Below are positions 13,147 to 22,730 of a stretch of DNA of 64,000 bases, piece after piece. Each line of letters starts with the position of its first letter. Position 1 is the first letter of the stretch. The position numbers and the translations under genes are program-made. Source of the stretch: AC-56 sp963702195 (GTDB lineage: Bacteria > Actinomycetota > Thermoleophilia > Solirubrobacterales > 70-9); the NCBI GenBank assembly GCA_963702195.1, contig OY969725.1, forward strand, positions 1,860,001 through 1,924,000, written 5' to 3'. The notes below the pieces were generated by a model. It was not told the origin of the DNA, ran no database searches, and saw nothing but the letters and a program-made list of their open reading frames with translations.

Positions 13147-14124
13147 ATGAGGGCCCTGGTCACCGGCGCCACCGGAAAGATCGGCAACGCGGTCGCGCGC
13201 CGGCTGGCCGATCGCGGGGACGACGTCGTCGCGCTGGTCCGTAATCCGGCGAAGGCCCGGGAGCTGCTCCCAAGCGGCATCGAGCTGGCGCGGGGGGACG
13301 TGGGCGATCCCGCGTCGCTGCGGGCAGCCGCTGAGGGAATCGACGCCGCCTTCAACTGCATGGGGCTGTTCGAGCAGTGGTTCGCCGACCCCGGCATCTT
13401 CGACCGCATCAACGCCGAGGGCGCCCGTAACGTGATCGCGGCGGCGCGTGAGGCCGGCGCCACGCGCGCGGTCCACACCTCGACCTTCGACGTCTTCCAT
13501 ACCCCCCAGGGCGGCACGGTGAGCGAGGCGGAGGTCGCCGACTACCCGAAGGACACCGCTTACGAGCGCTCCAAGCAGCTCGCGGAGAAGCTCGTGCTCT
13601 CAGAGGCGGAGAAGGGCATCGAGGTCGTCATCGCCAACCCGTCGAGCGTCTACGGCCCCGGCCCGTGGCAGGGCACCGGCATCGACCGCGCGATTCGCGA
13701 CGCCATCCGCCGCCGACTTCCGGCAACGCCGCCCGGGGGCATGACCGTCGTGTTCGCCGAGGACGTCGCCGAGGGCCATCTCGCCGCCTTCGACCGGGGC
13801 AAGCCCGGCGAGCGCTACATCCTCGCCGACGGCTATGCGCCAATGCGCGAGGTGCTGCGGCTGGCCGTCGCCGAGGCCGGTCGGGGCTGGGTCCCGCCGG
13901 CACTCCCCCTGGGCCTCGCTCGCGGCATGGCGCGCGCAGGCGAGGCCGTCTCGCGGGTCATCAAGCAGCCACCCCTGCTGGGCAAGGGCCAGCTCACCTT
14001 CCTGGAGTGGCAGGCTCGCGCCTCGAACGAGAAGGCGCGGACCGACCTGGGCATCGAGTTCACTCCTCTCCCGGAGGGGATGGCGCGCACCGTCCGCTGG
14101 ATGGCGGACTCGGGCCGCATCTAG
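13147..14124 (+). CDS. NAD(P)-dependent epimerase/dehydratase-like SDR
   Basis: 325 aa, extended SDR fold. The N-terminal GATGKIG (residues 7-13) is the Rossmann glycine motif; YERSK (Tyr139-Lys143) is the catalytic YxxxK. The NPSSVYGPGPW segment resembles dihydroflavonol-reductase-like and sugar-epimerase-like members. Substrate cannot be told. Starts at ATG 13147 just 27 bp from divergent argH and ends 10 bp before the convergent aminotransferase gene. Confidence 0.85.
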   Translation: MRALVTGATGKIGNAVARRLADRGDDVVALVRNPAKARELLPSGIELARGDVGDPASLRAAAEGIDAAFNCMGLFEQWFADPGIFDRINAEGARNVIAAAREAGATRAVHTSTFDVFHTPQGGTVSEAEVADYPKDTAYERSKQLAEKLVLSEAEKGIEVVIANPSSVYGPGPWQGTGIDRAIRDAIRRRLPATPPGGMTVVFAEDVAEGHLAAFDRGKPGERYILADGYAPMREVLRLAVAEAGRGWVPPALPLGLARGMARAGEAVSRVIKQPPLLGKGQLTFLEWQARASNEKARTDLGIEFTPLPEGMARTVRWMADSGRI

Positions 14125-14134
14125 CCGACCGGCG

Positions 14135-15292
14135 TCAGTCGCGCCCGAGCGCGCCCGCGAGGGCGCCGGCCACCCGCTCGACCTCCGCCTCGCCCATCGC
14201 CGTGAAGAACGGGAGCGCGAGCGAACGCGCGGAGACGGCCTCGGCGACCGGAAACTGGCCCTCGCGGAAGCCGAATTGCTCGCGGTAGTGCGGCATCAGG
14301 TGGATGCACGGCAGGTAGGCCTTGGAGTCGATTCCCTCGCCAGCCAGCGAGGCCATCACGGCATCGCGGTCGGCGCCGGCCGGAAGCTGTAGGACGTAGA
14401 CGAACCAGCTCCGCCGAGCCTGTCCGCGGTCCGGACAGCCGAGCACGAGGCCATCGGGGTCCCCCTCGCCGGCCGGGGCCGCTCCAAGCGCCCCGAGCGC
14501 GTCGGCGTAGAGCGCCGCCACGCGGGCGCGCGCTGCGAGCAGCTCATCCGCCCGCTCCACCTGGGCAACCCCGAGCGCCGACTGGAGGTCCGTCAGCCGG
14601 TAGTTGAAGCCGAGCCGCTCATGGCCGAGCCAGCCCATGTCGCGCCCCCGCCCCTGATTGCGCTCGCTTCGCATGCGCTCCGCCACCCGCGGATCGGAGG
14701 GGATCGCGATCCCGCCCTCCCCCGTAACGAGTTGCTTGTTGGCGTAGAACGCGAAGACCGCGGTGTTGCCGCGCGCACTGACCTTGACCCCCTCCTGATC
14801 GACGGCGCCGGCCGCCTCGGCGGCATCCTCGAGGATTCCAAGTCCGCGCTCGCCCGCGAGGCTTTCGAGCTCGGGCATCGCGGCCGGGTAGCCGAAGATG
14901 TGCACCGGAAGCAGCCCGGCGGTGCGCTCGGTGACCGCCGCTCTTGCCGCATCCGGCTCGATGTTCAGCGTGAGGGGGTCGATGTCGCAGAAGACGGGCG
15001 TGACGCCCTCGTAGAGAAGGCAGTTCGCCGAGGAGACGAAGCTGAACGGGGTCGTCACCACCTCGTCACCGGCGCTCCAGCCGAGCGCCCGCACGCCGAG
15101 GTGCAGCGCGGCGGTCCCGGAGGAGACGGCGACCGCGTCCTCAACTCCCATCCAGATCGCGAAGTCGCGCTCGAAGCGCTCGAGCACGGGCCCCAGCGAA
15201 AGCTGGCCCGAGCGCAGCACCTCGAGCAGCAACTCCTCCTCGCGGGGGCCGACGTCGGGCCGGGCGAGCGGGATGAGCTCAGGCTCCGTCAT
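14135..15292 (-). CDS. DegT/DnrJ/EryC1 family PLP aminotransferase
   Basis: 385 aa, fold type I PLP enzyme of the sugar aminotransferase family. Lys186 in ANKQLVTGEGG is the expected Schiff-base lysine, LEDAAEA (Asp156) holds the pyridine nitrogen, and VSSGTAAL binds phosphate. Such enzymes aminate nucleotide keto-sugars for surface glycans. Here it ends the leuB-ilvE-cimA unit, 53 nt after cimA, with a good SD (GAGGTGA) before ATG 15292. Its presence in an amino acid operon is odd; either read-through grouping or an amino acid-related substrate could explain it. Confidence 0.88.
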   Translation of the reverse strand: MTEPELIPLARPDVGPREEELLLEVLRSGQLSLGPVLERFERDFAIWMGVEDAVAVSSGTAALHLGVRALGWSAGDEVVTTPFSFVSSANCLLYEGVTPVFCDIDPLTLNIEPDAARAAVTERTAGLLPVHIFGYPAAMPELESLAGERGLGILEDAAEAAGAVDQEGVKVSARGNTAVFAFYANKQLVTGEGGIAIPSDPRVAERMRSERNQGRGRDMGWLGHERLGFNYRLTDLQSALGVAQVERADELLAARARVAALYADALGALGAAPAGEGDPDGLVLGCPDRGQARRSWFVYVLQLPAGADRDAVMASLAGEGIDSKAYLPCIHLMPHYREQFGFREGQFPVAEAVSARSLALPFFTAMGEAEVERVAGALAGALGRD

Positions 15293-15345
15293 GAGCTTTT
15301 GTCACCTCAGGGACGCTATGGCGTACCTGGGCTGCCAAAACCTTC

Positions 15346-16956
15346 TCAACCGTCGGCACTCGCTCGAACGGCTTCCCTCAGTGCCCGTTCCCGAGCGGCC
15401 TTCGGCTGGAACGCGTACTCGAGCGAGTCGACGAGCGCCTCCCACGAGGCCTCGATGATGTTCTCGGAGACCCCGATCGTCCCCCACGACTCGCTGCCGT
15501 CCGCCGAGTCGAGCAGCACACGCGTCACCGCGCCGGTGCCGTGATGGGTGTCCAGGATGCGCACCTTGTAGTCGACGAGCTCGATCTGGGCGAGGTGCGG
15601 ATGGAGCTCGGTGATCGCCTCGCGCAGCGCTCGGTCCAGCGCGTTCACTGGCCCGTTGCCCTCAGCCGTGCGCACGAAGCGTTGCCCGTCGACCCAGATC
15701 TTGATCGTGGCCTCGGTCTCGACCCTGCCGGTCGCACGCTTCTCCGTGATCACCCGAAAGCCCTCCAGGCGGAAGAGCGGCAGGTAACTGCCGGCCTCGC
15801 GGCGCAGGAGGAGCTCGAACGAGGCGTCGGCGGCCTCGTACTGGTAGCCGCGATGCTCGCGCTCCTTGATCCTCTCGACCGCCCGCTTGGCCGCATCGGC
15901 ATCGAGGTCGATGCCAGCACCCTCGGCGCGGCTCTGGACCGAGCCCCTGCCGGCGAGCTCCGAGATCAAGACGTCGCGGCTGTTGCCCACCAGTCCGGGC
16001 TCGATGTGCTCGAACGTCCGGGCATCCGCCTGGACGCCGGCCGCGTGCATCCCGCCCTTATGGGCGAAGGCATTGCGCCCGACGTAGGGCCGGTCTGGGT
16101 CTGGCTGCAGGTTGCACAGCTCGTCGACGAGATGGGAGGTCTCGGTGAGCCGGCGCAGGCGGTCCGAGGGGACGCACTCGTAGCCCATCTTGAGCTGGAG
16201 CGCCGGGAGGATCGAGACGAGGTTCGCGTTGCCGGTGCGCTCGCCGTACCCGTTCATGGTGCCCTGGACGAGCCGCGCGCCGGCGTCGACCGCCGCCAGG
16301 GCGTTGGCGACGCCGCACTCGGCATCGTTGTGGGTGTGGATGCCGACCTCCACCCTGTCCCCCAGGGCCTCGACGACCACGGCGGTCGCCTCGGCGACCT
16401 GGGACGGCAGGGTTGCGCCGTTGGTATCGCACAGGCTCACGTTCTCGGCACCCGCAGCAACGGCGGCCCGCAGGCACTCGAGCGCGTACTCGGAGTCCTC
16501 GCGCCACGCGTCGAAGAAGTGCTCGGCGTCGTAGACCACGCGCTTGCCGTTGCCGACGAGGTAGCAGACGGAGTCGGTGATCATCCCGAGGTTCTCGGTA
16601 CGCGAGACCTTGGTGACCTTCTCCAGGTGGAGGCCCCAGGTCTTGCCGACCAGGGTGCTCACCGGGGCGAAGCACTCGGCGAGCTCGCGGAGCGCCGGGT
16701 CCTCCTCGGCTGCGACGCCGCGGCGCCGGGTCATTCCGAACGCGCAGACGTCGGCCTGGGTGAGCTCGACGTTCGCGAGCAGGGCGAACAGCTCCGCGTC
16801 CTTTGGGTTCGAGCCGACGAAGCCGGCTTCGATGAGATGGATTCCCAACCCGTCGAGCGCCTGGACCACGCGGACCTTCTCGGATGCGGACAGGGACATT
16901 CCCGAGCCCTGCATGCCGTCGCGCAAGGTCGTGTCGTAGAGGTGTACCTGTGTCAA
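15346..16956 (-). CDS. cimA: (R)-citramalate synthase
   Basis: Condenses pyruvate with acetyl-CoA to citramalate, the threonine-independent route to 2-oxobutyrate for isoleucine; the next steps use LeuCD and LeuB. 536 aa: YDTTLRDGMQ near the N-terminus, metal-binding HTHNDAECGVAN, and a C-terminal LeuA-type allosteric dimer domain from about residue 400. The LRDGMQGSG variant and length fit CimA rather than LeuA, and a separate leuA is present. Start is TTG 16956, preceded by GGAAAGG seven bases upstream; no ATG gives a full domain. Same unit as leuB and ilvE, matching the shared pathway. Confidence 0.93.
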   Translation of the reverse strand: MTQVHLYDTTLRDGMQGSGMSLSASEKVRVVQALDGLGIHLIEAGFVGSNPKDAELFALLANVELTQADVCAFGMTRRRGVAAEEDPALRELAECFAPVSTLVGKTWGLHLEKVTKVSRTENLGMITDSVCYLVGNGKRVVYDAEHFFDAWREDSEYALECLRAAVAAGAENVSLCDTNGATLPSQVAEATAVVVEALGDRVEVGIHTHNDAECGVANALAAVDAGARLVQGTMNGYGERTGNANLVSILPALQLKMGYECVPSDRLRRLTETSHLVDELCNLQPDPDRPYVGRNAFAHKGGMHAAGVQADARTFEHIEPGLVGNSRDVLISELAGRGSVQSRAEGAGIDLDADAAKRAVERIKEREHRGYQYEAADASFELLLRREAGSYLPLFRLEGFRVITEKRATGRVETEATIKIWVDGQRFVRTAEGNGPVNALDRALREAITELHPHLAQIELVDYKVRILDTHHGTGAVTRVLLDSADGSESWGTIGVSENIIEASWEALVDSLEYAFQPKAARERALREAVRASADG

Positions 16957-17080
16957 GTCGATGCCTTTCCGTTGGGGGGACGAGCGAGACGGGTGCGCGG
17001 CTGGGCGCCGCGCCGGCCACGGGGCGATTACGCCGCCGCGGCGCTCCTAATTCGCTCGATGCCTCCAGCGATGAGGCGCA
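16957..17080 (-). other. ilvE-cimA spacer with possible short peptide frame
   Basis: 124 nt, long for this operon. It contains a 17-codon frame (MRLIAGGIERIRSAAAA, stop) whose ATG overlaps the ilvE stop in TGATG, and GC-rich inverted sequence after it. Four of 17 residues are Leu/Ile, so a branched-chain-sensing leader is conceivable but weak. No clear terminator. Confidence 0.3.
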
Positions 17081-18013
17081 TCACGAGGTGACTTTACTCG
17101 GTTGCTCGACCACGTCCAGCCACTCGAGGTACTCCGGGGCGCGCCCGTGCAGCGCGTCCTCGAACTTCGCCTGGATGACCCGTGTCATCTCGCCGGGATC
17201 GCCGATCCGGTGGTCGTCCACCTCACGGACCGGAACGAGCTCGGCCGCCGTGCCCGTCAGGAACACCTCGTCGGCGAGGAAGAGCTCGGCCCGCGCGATG
17301 TCGCGCTCCTCGACGGTGTAGCCGAGGTCGTTCGCAATCTGGATCACGGACCGCCTGGTGATGCCGTCGAGGATCGAATTGGTGTGGCCCGGCGTCGAGA
17401 GGACGCCGTCGCGCACGATGAACACGTTCTCGCCCGAGCCCTCCGAGACGTTGCCCTGGGTGTCGAGGAGGATCGCCTCGTCATACCCCGCGTTGGCGGA
17501 CTCGGTCTTCGCCAGGATCGAGTTCAGGTATTGCCCGGAGGCCTTTGCGTGAGGGATGAGGCTGTCGCCGTCGATCCCTCGCCATGAGGAGACCTTGCAC
17601 CGGATCCCGCTGCGCTTGCCCTCCTCACCGAGGTAGGCGCCCCAGGGCCAGGCTGCCACGACAACGTCGATCGGGGCGCTCTGCGCGAACAGACCCATCT
17701 CGCCATAGCCACGGAAGGCGATCGGACGGATGTAGCAGCTCACGAGCTCGTTGCGGCGAATCAGCTCGTGCGTGGCGTCCCGGAGCTCATCGACCGAGTA
17801 CGGGAGCTCCATGTAGTAGAGCTGAGCCGAGCGCAGGAGCCGCTCGAGATGCTCCCGATGCCGGAAGACGGCCGTCCCGCGATCCGTCTCATAGGCCCGG
17901 ATGCCCTCGAAGACGCCCGTGCCGTAGTGGAGACCGTGGCTGAGGACATGGACGTTGGCGTTGTCCCACGGGACCAGCTCGCCGTTCATCCAGATCCACT
18001 CAGACTTGTCCAC
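17081..18013 (-). CDS. ilvE: Branched-chain amino acid aminotransferase
   Basis: Last step of Leu/Ile/Val synthesis, transferring the amino group from glutamate to the 2-oxo acids. 310 aa, fold type IV PLP enzyme: FEGIRAY (35-41), the PLP-binding Lys157 in IPHAKASGQYLNS, and the class IV signature around EGSGENVFIVRDG. GTG start 18013 sits just after a strong GGAGGAA ribosome site. 42 nt downstream of leuB and upstream of cimA, in one operon. Confidence 0.95.
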   Translation of the reverse strand: MDKSEWIWMNGELVPWDNANVHVLSHGLHYGTGVFEGIRAYETDRGTAVFRHREHLERLLRSAQLYYMELPYSVDELRDATHELIRRNELVSCYIRPIAFRGYGEMGLFAQSAPIDVVVAAWPWGAYLGEEGKRSGIRCKVSSWRGIDGDSLIPHAKASGQYLNSILAKTESANAGYDEAILLDTQGNVSEGSGENVFIVRDGVLSTPGHTNSILDGITRRSVIQIANDLGYTVEERDIARAELFLADEVFLTGTAAELVPVREVDDHRIGDPGEMTRVIQAKFEDALHGRAPEYLEWLDVVEQPSKVTS

Positions 18014-18055
18014 TGTTTCCTCCGGGCTCGCTTCCAGCTGCCGGGAAAGTATGAC

Positions 18056-19135
18056 CTACGGTGTCAAGCCCTCGATCACGGCCGCCGTCATCTGCTCGGT
18101 TCCGACGGCGTCGGAGCGTGACCCTGCGAGGTCCGGGGTGCGAAGGCCCCGCTCGAGCGCCGCGTCGACGGCCACCTCGATCGCACTCGCCTCATCCGGC
18201 ATGTCCAGGCCGTGTCGCAACATCATCGCCACTGACAGGAACGTCGCCAGCGGATTGGCGGTCCCCGTGCCGGCGATGTCGGGCGCCGATCCGTGGACCG
18301 GCTCGAACAGGCCGGGGTCGTCGGCGCCGATGCTCGCCGACGGCAGCATCCCGAGCGAGCCCGTGAGCATCGCCGACTCGTCGCTGAGGATGTCCCCGAA
18401 CATGTTCTCGGTGAGGATCACGTCGAACCGGGCCGGGCTCGCGACCAGCTGCATCGCGGCGTTGTCCACCAGCATGTGGTCGAGCTCCACGTCGTCGTAG
18501 TCGGCGGCGACCAGCTCCACCGTTTCACGCCACAGGCGCGAGGTCTCGAGGACGTTCGCCTTGTCCACCGAGGTGACCCGGGGTCCGCCGTCGGTCCCGC
18601 CGCGCCGGCGGGCGGCGTCGAACGCAACATGCGAGATCCGCTCGATCTCCGCTACCGAGTACTCGCAGTCGTCGTGCGCCCGGTCGCCCTCGCGACCGCT
18701 CGCGCCGAAGTAGATGCCTCCGGTGAGCTCCCGCACCACGAGGAGGTCGGTCCCCGAAATGCGGTCCGGCCGCAGCGGACTGGCGTCCACAAGAGCGGGG
18801 CTCGGACGTACGGGGCGCAGGTTCGCATACAGGCCCAGCCCCTTTCTAAGGCCCAGCAGCCCCTGCTCGGGGCGCGGCGCGTCCGGGTCGGTGGTGTCCC
18901 ACTTCGGCCCGCCGACTGCGCCCAGCAGCACGGCGTCCGCCTGACGGCACGCCTCGAGCACCTCGTCCGTGAGAGCGACCCCGTGCTCGTCGATCGACGC
19001 CCCACCGACAGGGTGCTCGTCGAAGTCGAAGTCGCCGATCGCCACCAGGAGCTCGCGGGCAGCCGCGACGATCTCGGGTCCGATCCCGTCGCCGGGCAGG
19101 ACGACGACTCGGGGCATTCCGTCGGTGGGGCTCAT
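18056..19135 (-). CDS. leuB: 3-isopropylmalate dehydrogenase
   Basis: NAD-dependent oxidative decarboxylation of 3-isopropylmalate (leucine), and of 3-methylmalate in the citramalate route. 359 aa: LPGDGIGPEI at the N-terminus, GAVGGPKWD, the arginines of LRKGLGLYANLRPVRP, VDKANVLE, and the metal-binding NMFGDILSDE block with the NAD-loop GSAPDIAGTGTANP. First gene of leuB-ilvE-cimA-degT. Divergent from the phosphoesterase gene; a possible promoter lies at 19145-19174. Confidence 0.96.
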   Translation of the reverse strand: MSPTDGMPRVVVLPGDGIGPEIVAAARELLVAIGDFDFDEHPVGGASIDEHGVALTDEVLEACRQADAVLLGAVGGPKWDTTDPDAPRPEQGLLGLRKGLGLYANLRPVRPSPALVDASPLRPDRISGTDLLVVRELTGGIYFGASGREGDRAHDDCEYSVAEIERISHVAFDAARRRGGTDGGPRVTSVDKANVLETSRLWRETVELVAADYDDVELDHMLVDNAAMQLVASPARFDVILTENMFGDILSDESAMLTGSLGMLPSASIGADDPGLFEPVHGSAPDIAGTGTANPLATFLSVAMMLRHGLDMPDEASAIEVAVDAALERGLRTPDLAGSRSDAVGTEQMTAAVIEGLTP

Positions 19136-19144
19136 GGCCGGGGA

Positions 19145-19174
19145 ATCATGCCTGACCCGTCAACGAGTAGGCAA
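19145..19174 (-). promoter_or_regulatory. Possible leuB promoter
   Basis: On the minus strand TTGCCT (19174-19169), an 18-bp spacer and CATGAT (19150-19145) match the -35/-10 consensus at 4 of 6 each; the start would fall within a few bases of the leuB ATG. Modest match only. Confidence 0.35.
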
Positions 19175-19200
19175 CATGGCCCGACCGCGATGGTGGAAGA

Positions 19201-21963
19201 ATGCCCGCGATGCGGGGACGCCTGGTTCGCGGAGTGGCGCTCGGAATCGTCCTCGTCGGCGCGGGAGGCATCGCCTGGTCGGCCACGGGCGGAAGCAGCA
19301 ACGTGGTCGGCCCGAAGACGCGGATCCAGCCAACCGGCAGGAAGCTCGACCCGGTCGGCAAGCTCACGAAGCTCGGCAACTTCCCGACCGGCGGCGCGCT
19401 GACTCCCGACGGCCGCTTCCTATGGACGCTCTCCACCGGCCGCGGCATCAACGACATCCGGATCGTCGCGGCCACGGGGCGTCACGCGGGCGGCGTGGTG
19501 CAGCGCATCCGCATGCCCGGCCTCAGCGGCGGGATCGCGATCGCCCGCGACGGGCGCCGAGCGTACGTGTCCGGCATCGCCAATTCCCCGTTCACGGACC
19601 AGAGCGCTCCAAGCACCATCCCAGGCGGACAGGGCGACGTGATCGCGGCCTTCAAGGTGAACCCGAAGTCCGGACAGGCCAAGCGCAAGGGAGTCATCCC
19701 GGTGCCCCCACCAGCGGGCTCGCCCCCGTACCAGACGTTCCCGCCGCAGAAGACCGACACGGTGTCCTGGCCTCGAGACCTCGCCGTGAGCCCAAACGGC
19801 AAGACCCTGCTCGCCGCCCTGAACCTGGCCGACCGGGCGGCGATCATCGACCCGCGGACGAAGCGGGTCCGCTACGTCAGGGTCGGTCACTACCCGTACG
19901 GTGCGGCCATTACCAGCGACGGCAGGTACGGCCTCGTGACCGGCGAGACCCAGGGCATCGTCTCGGTAATCGACCTCGCGTCGGCCAGGAAGGTCAAGAC
20001 GATCCAGGTCGGCGCTCACCTCTCGCATCCCGAGGGGATGGCGGTCGACACGAAGAAGCCACTCGCGTTCGTCGCGATCGCCAACGACGACCAGATCGGG
20101 GTCATCGACACGAAGCACCTGACCCTGAAGCGGACCCTCTCGGTCGCGCGGCCGAAGGGCGCCGGGACGACCCCCAGCCAGGTGACGGTCACCCGTGACG
20201 GCTGCGACCTGCTCTCGGCGGACTCCGGCGAGGACGCGGTCGCGGTGTTCGCGCTCTCCCGCTCCCACAGGTGCGACCCCTCCCACAAGGGGAAGCGCCG
20301 GGCGAAGAGGTTTCAGCTCGTCGGGCGGCTGCCGGTGGGCTCCTATCCGACAGTTGCCACCGCGCGCTCCGCGGACCGCAGGCTCGCCTGGATCTCCGCG
20401 CGGGGCCTGGGCGTGGGGCCCAACCTCAACGGGCCCAACCCCAATTCGCCGAACGACTCCGACGATTTCATCAACAGCTTCCAGTACCTGCCCTCGATCG
20501 TCCGCGGGAGCTCCGGCATCCGCCGCTTCCCGAGCGACAGCAAGATCCGGCACCTGACGCCCAGGGCGGATCGTCAGATTCATCCACTGAACCGGCAGCG
20601 GGCGCCGGCGAACACGCCGATCGGACCCAACGGGCCGATCAAGCACGTGTTCTTCATCGTCAAGGAGAACCGCACCTACGACCAGGTGCTCGGGGACGAC
20701 CCGCGCGGGGATGGCGAGAAGCATCTGACCCTGTTCGGCAAGCGGATCACCCCCAACACGCATGCGCTGGTCCGACGGTTCCCGCTCCTGGACCATGTCT
20801 ATGCGGACTCCGAGGCGTCGATCGACGGCCACTACTGGACGGCCGCGGGTGCCGTGTCGGACTACGTGACCAAGAACTGGCCGCAGAACTACTCGGGACG
20901 CGGGCGCCCCTACGACTTCGGCGCCTACGAGGTCAGCGCGCCGCCGAAGGGGTACGTCTTCCAGCGGGCCCTCGCGGAGCACATCCCCTTCTTCAACTAC
21001 GGCGAGGCACTCGCCGGGCTGTCGCCGTTCCCCGACAAGGACCGGACACAGGCGGAGACGGTGACGAACGCCGAGGTCCTGTCCCACTCCGACGTCCAGC
21101 TCAACGGCGGCTGCTACGACGGCGACATCGCGATCTTCAACCCCGTCGGGGTGAGCAACGTCGACGTGTACGACTCCTCGGTGCCACCCGGCGCCCCACT
21201 CACCTCTCACTCGCGGTTCGCGTGCTTCAAGCAGCGCTTCCAGTCCCAGGTGCTCACCAACTCGGTGCCGCCGCTTTCCTACATGGTCCTGCCGCTCGAC
21301 CACACGCAGGGAGTCGCGCCCGGCAAGCGCACCCCCGACGCCGACGTCGCCGACAACGACTGGGGCCTCGGCCAGATCGTCCAGGAGATCTCCCATTCTG
21401 CGATCTGGAACAGCTCGCTGATCCTCGTGATGGAGGACGACTCCCAGGACGGCGCCGATCACGTCGACGCACACCGCATCCCGGCGCTCGTCATCAGCCC
21501 GTACACCCAGAAGGGCGCCGTGGTCCACGACCGCTACGACCAGCTCTCGTTCCTACGAACCGCCGAGAAGATCATCGGGATGAAGCCGCTGAACCTGGCC
21601 GAGCACCTGGCTGTGCCGCTGTATGACGCGATGACGCCCAGGGCGGGCAACGGAATGCCCTACACGGCGATCAAGCCGAAGCTCAGCGTGACCGCGACCA
21701 ATCCGAACACGGCGGCCAACCGGCGTGCGTCCCGCGGCCTGCCCCTGAACGCCCTCGATCAGGTCCCCCAGCAGCGGCTGGACGCGATTCTGTGGCGCTA
21801 CAGGCACGGCCCGCAGTCGACACCGCCCCCGCCGGGGCCGAACGCGTCAGCCCAGGACACCGAAGGCCGCGACGAGTCAGGCGACGAGGCGCTCGGCCAC
21901 CCGGGGCGCGTCGCGCAGAAGCTGCGCCAAGCCTTCCGGCACGCCGACCGCGGCGGGAATTAG
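19201..21963 (+). CDS. Secreted beta-propeller plus alkaline-phosphatase-like phosphoesterase
   Basis: 920 aa. Signal peptide or anchor at residues 5-30 (GVALGIVLVGAGGIAWSA). Residues about 40-400 hold YVTN/YncE-like propeller repeats (for example AVSPNGKTLLAALNLADRA, VIDLASARKVKTIQVG). From about 480 a phosphoesterase domain of the acid phosphatase AcpA/phospholipase C superfamily begins, with KENRTYDQVLGD (Glu489 region) and, later, VMEDDSQDGADHVDAHR carrying the Asp/His metal ligands. Family members hydrolyse phosphomonoesters or phospholipids outside the cell; the substrate here is unknown. A GGTGGAAGA ribosome site precedes ATG 19201. Its end overlaps the convergent methyltransferase gene by 4 nt. 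Confidence 0.88.
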   Translation: MPAMRGRLVRGVALGIVLVGAGGIAWSATGGSSNVVGPKTRIQPTGRKLDPVGKLTKLGNFPTGGALTPDGRFLWTLSTGRGINDIRIVAATGRHAGGVVQRIRMPGLSGGIAIARDGRRAYVSGIANSPFTDQSAPSTIPGGQGDVIAAFKVNPKSGQAKRKGVIPVPPPAGSPPYQTFPPQKTDTVSWPRDLAVSPNGKTLLAALNLADRAAIIDPRTKRVRYVRVGHYPYGAAITSDGRYGLVTGETQGIVSVIDLASARKVKTIQVGAHLSHPEGMAVDTKKPLAFVAIANDDQIGVIDTKHLTLKRTLSVARPKGAGTTPSQVTVTRDGCDLLSADSGEDAVAVFALSRSHRCDPSHKGKRRAKRFQLVGRLPVGSYPTVATARSADRRLAWISARGLGVGPNLNGPNPNSPNDSDDFINSFQYLPSIVRGSSGIRRFPSDSKIRHLTPRADRQIHPLNRQRAPANTPIGPNGPIKHVFFIVKENRTYDQVLGDDPRGDGEKHLTLFGKRITPNTHALVRRFPLLDHVYADSEASIDGHYWTAAGAVSDYVTKNWPQNYSGRGRPYDFGAYEVSAPPKGYVFQRALAEHIPFFNYGEALAGLSPFPDKDRTQAETVTNAEVLSHSDVQLNGGCYDGDIAIFNPVGVSNVDVYDSSVPPGAPLTSHSRFACFKQRFQSQVLTNSVPPLSYMVLPLDHTQGVAPGKRTPDADVADNDWGLGQIVQEISHSAIWNSSLILVMEDDSQDGADHVDAHRIPALVISPYTQKGAVVHDRYDQLSFLRTAEKIIGMKPLNLAEHLAVPLYDAMTPRAGNGMPYTAIKPKLSVTATNPNTAANRRASRGLPLNALDQVPQQRLDAILWRYRHGPQSTPPPPGPNASAQDTEGRDESGDEALGHPGRVAQKLRQAFRHADRGGN

Positions 21964-22730
21964 GTCGCCGGCCTGCGGGCCGAGACGTTGAGCCGCATGT
22001 AGTCCAGCGTCAGCGGGCGCGGGATGTACTCCAGGACCGCGTCCAGGTACGCATCATGAAGGTGGTCCGGTAGCCGCTCGAGGTGCGGGCCGAGGCAGAC
22101 GGTCCGCAGGAACTCGCGCGGGTCGCGTGGCTTCTCGACGCGCTCCTCGAGCCAGCAGCGCTCCTCCTCGAAGCCGGCGTTCTGGAGGCGCAGCTCCGTG
22201 TCGCCCGGGGATGCGAAGTTCCACACGCTGGCGACACCCCGGACGTATGACGCGAAGCGCTCATCGCCGTTGACGTTCTCGAGCGAGTTCAGGAACTCGT
22301 CGAGGTTGCCGATTCCGCCGCACTGCGCCTCGAGCGCACCGCCGGGACGGAGCGCGGCGTGCAGGCGCTCGAAGAGCCTCCGATGGTCGAGGATCCAGTG
22401 GAACGTCGCGTTGGAGAAGACGGCATCGACCGCCTCATCGAGGTCCAGGTCGAGCAGGTCGGAGACGATGAATTCGGTCCGGTCTGGAAGCGCCTCTCGT
22501 GCCGCCTCGACCATCGACCGCGACGCGTCCACGCCGATGACGCGGCCCTTCGGAAGTCGCTCGAGCAGGAGCTTCGTCACGCGCCCGCTGCCGCAGCCGG
22601 CGTCGAGCACGGTCTCGTCGCCGTTCAGCTCGAGCCGGTCAAGCACCCCCTTCGACCAGTCTTCCTGCACGTCGGAGACGCGGTCATACGCCGACGCGTC
22701 CCACTCGCGATGCTCAGTGTCAGGGGTCAC
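21960..22730 (-). CDS. SAM-dependent methyltransferase, trans-aconitate methyltransferase-like
   Basis: 256 aa class I methyltransferase. Motif I is VLDAGCGSGRVT, motif II region VIGVDASRSMV, followed by FIVSDLLDLDLDEAVDAVFS and FHWILDH, the latter typical of Tam-like enzymes. Starts at GTG 22730, sharing GTGA with the leuD stop, so it is the last gene of the leuC-leuD unit. Tam detoxifies trans-aconitate, an aconitase by-product, and LeuC is an aconitase homologue, so a housekeeping role for LeuCD by-products is an attractive guess but not shown. Confidence 0.82.
   Translation of the reverse strand: MTPDTEHREWDASAYDRVSDVQEDWSKGVLDRLELNGDETVLDAGCGSGRVTKLLLERLPKGRVIGVDASRSMVEAAREALPDRTEFIVSDLLDLDLDEAVDAVFSNATFHWILDHRRLFERLHAALRPGGALEAQCGGIGNLDEFLNSLENVNGDERFASYVRGVASVWNFASPGDTELRLQNAGFEEERCWLEERVEKPRDPREFLRTVCLGPHLERLPDHLHDAYLDAVLEYIPRPLTLDYMRLNVSARRPAT

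Noticed and set aside
15541..17091. 516-codon plus-strand frame opposite cimA
   Set aside because: Antisense shadow of cimA, which has all family motifs and a ribosome site.
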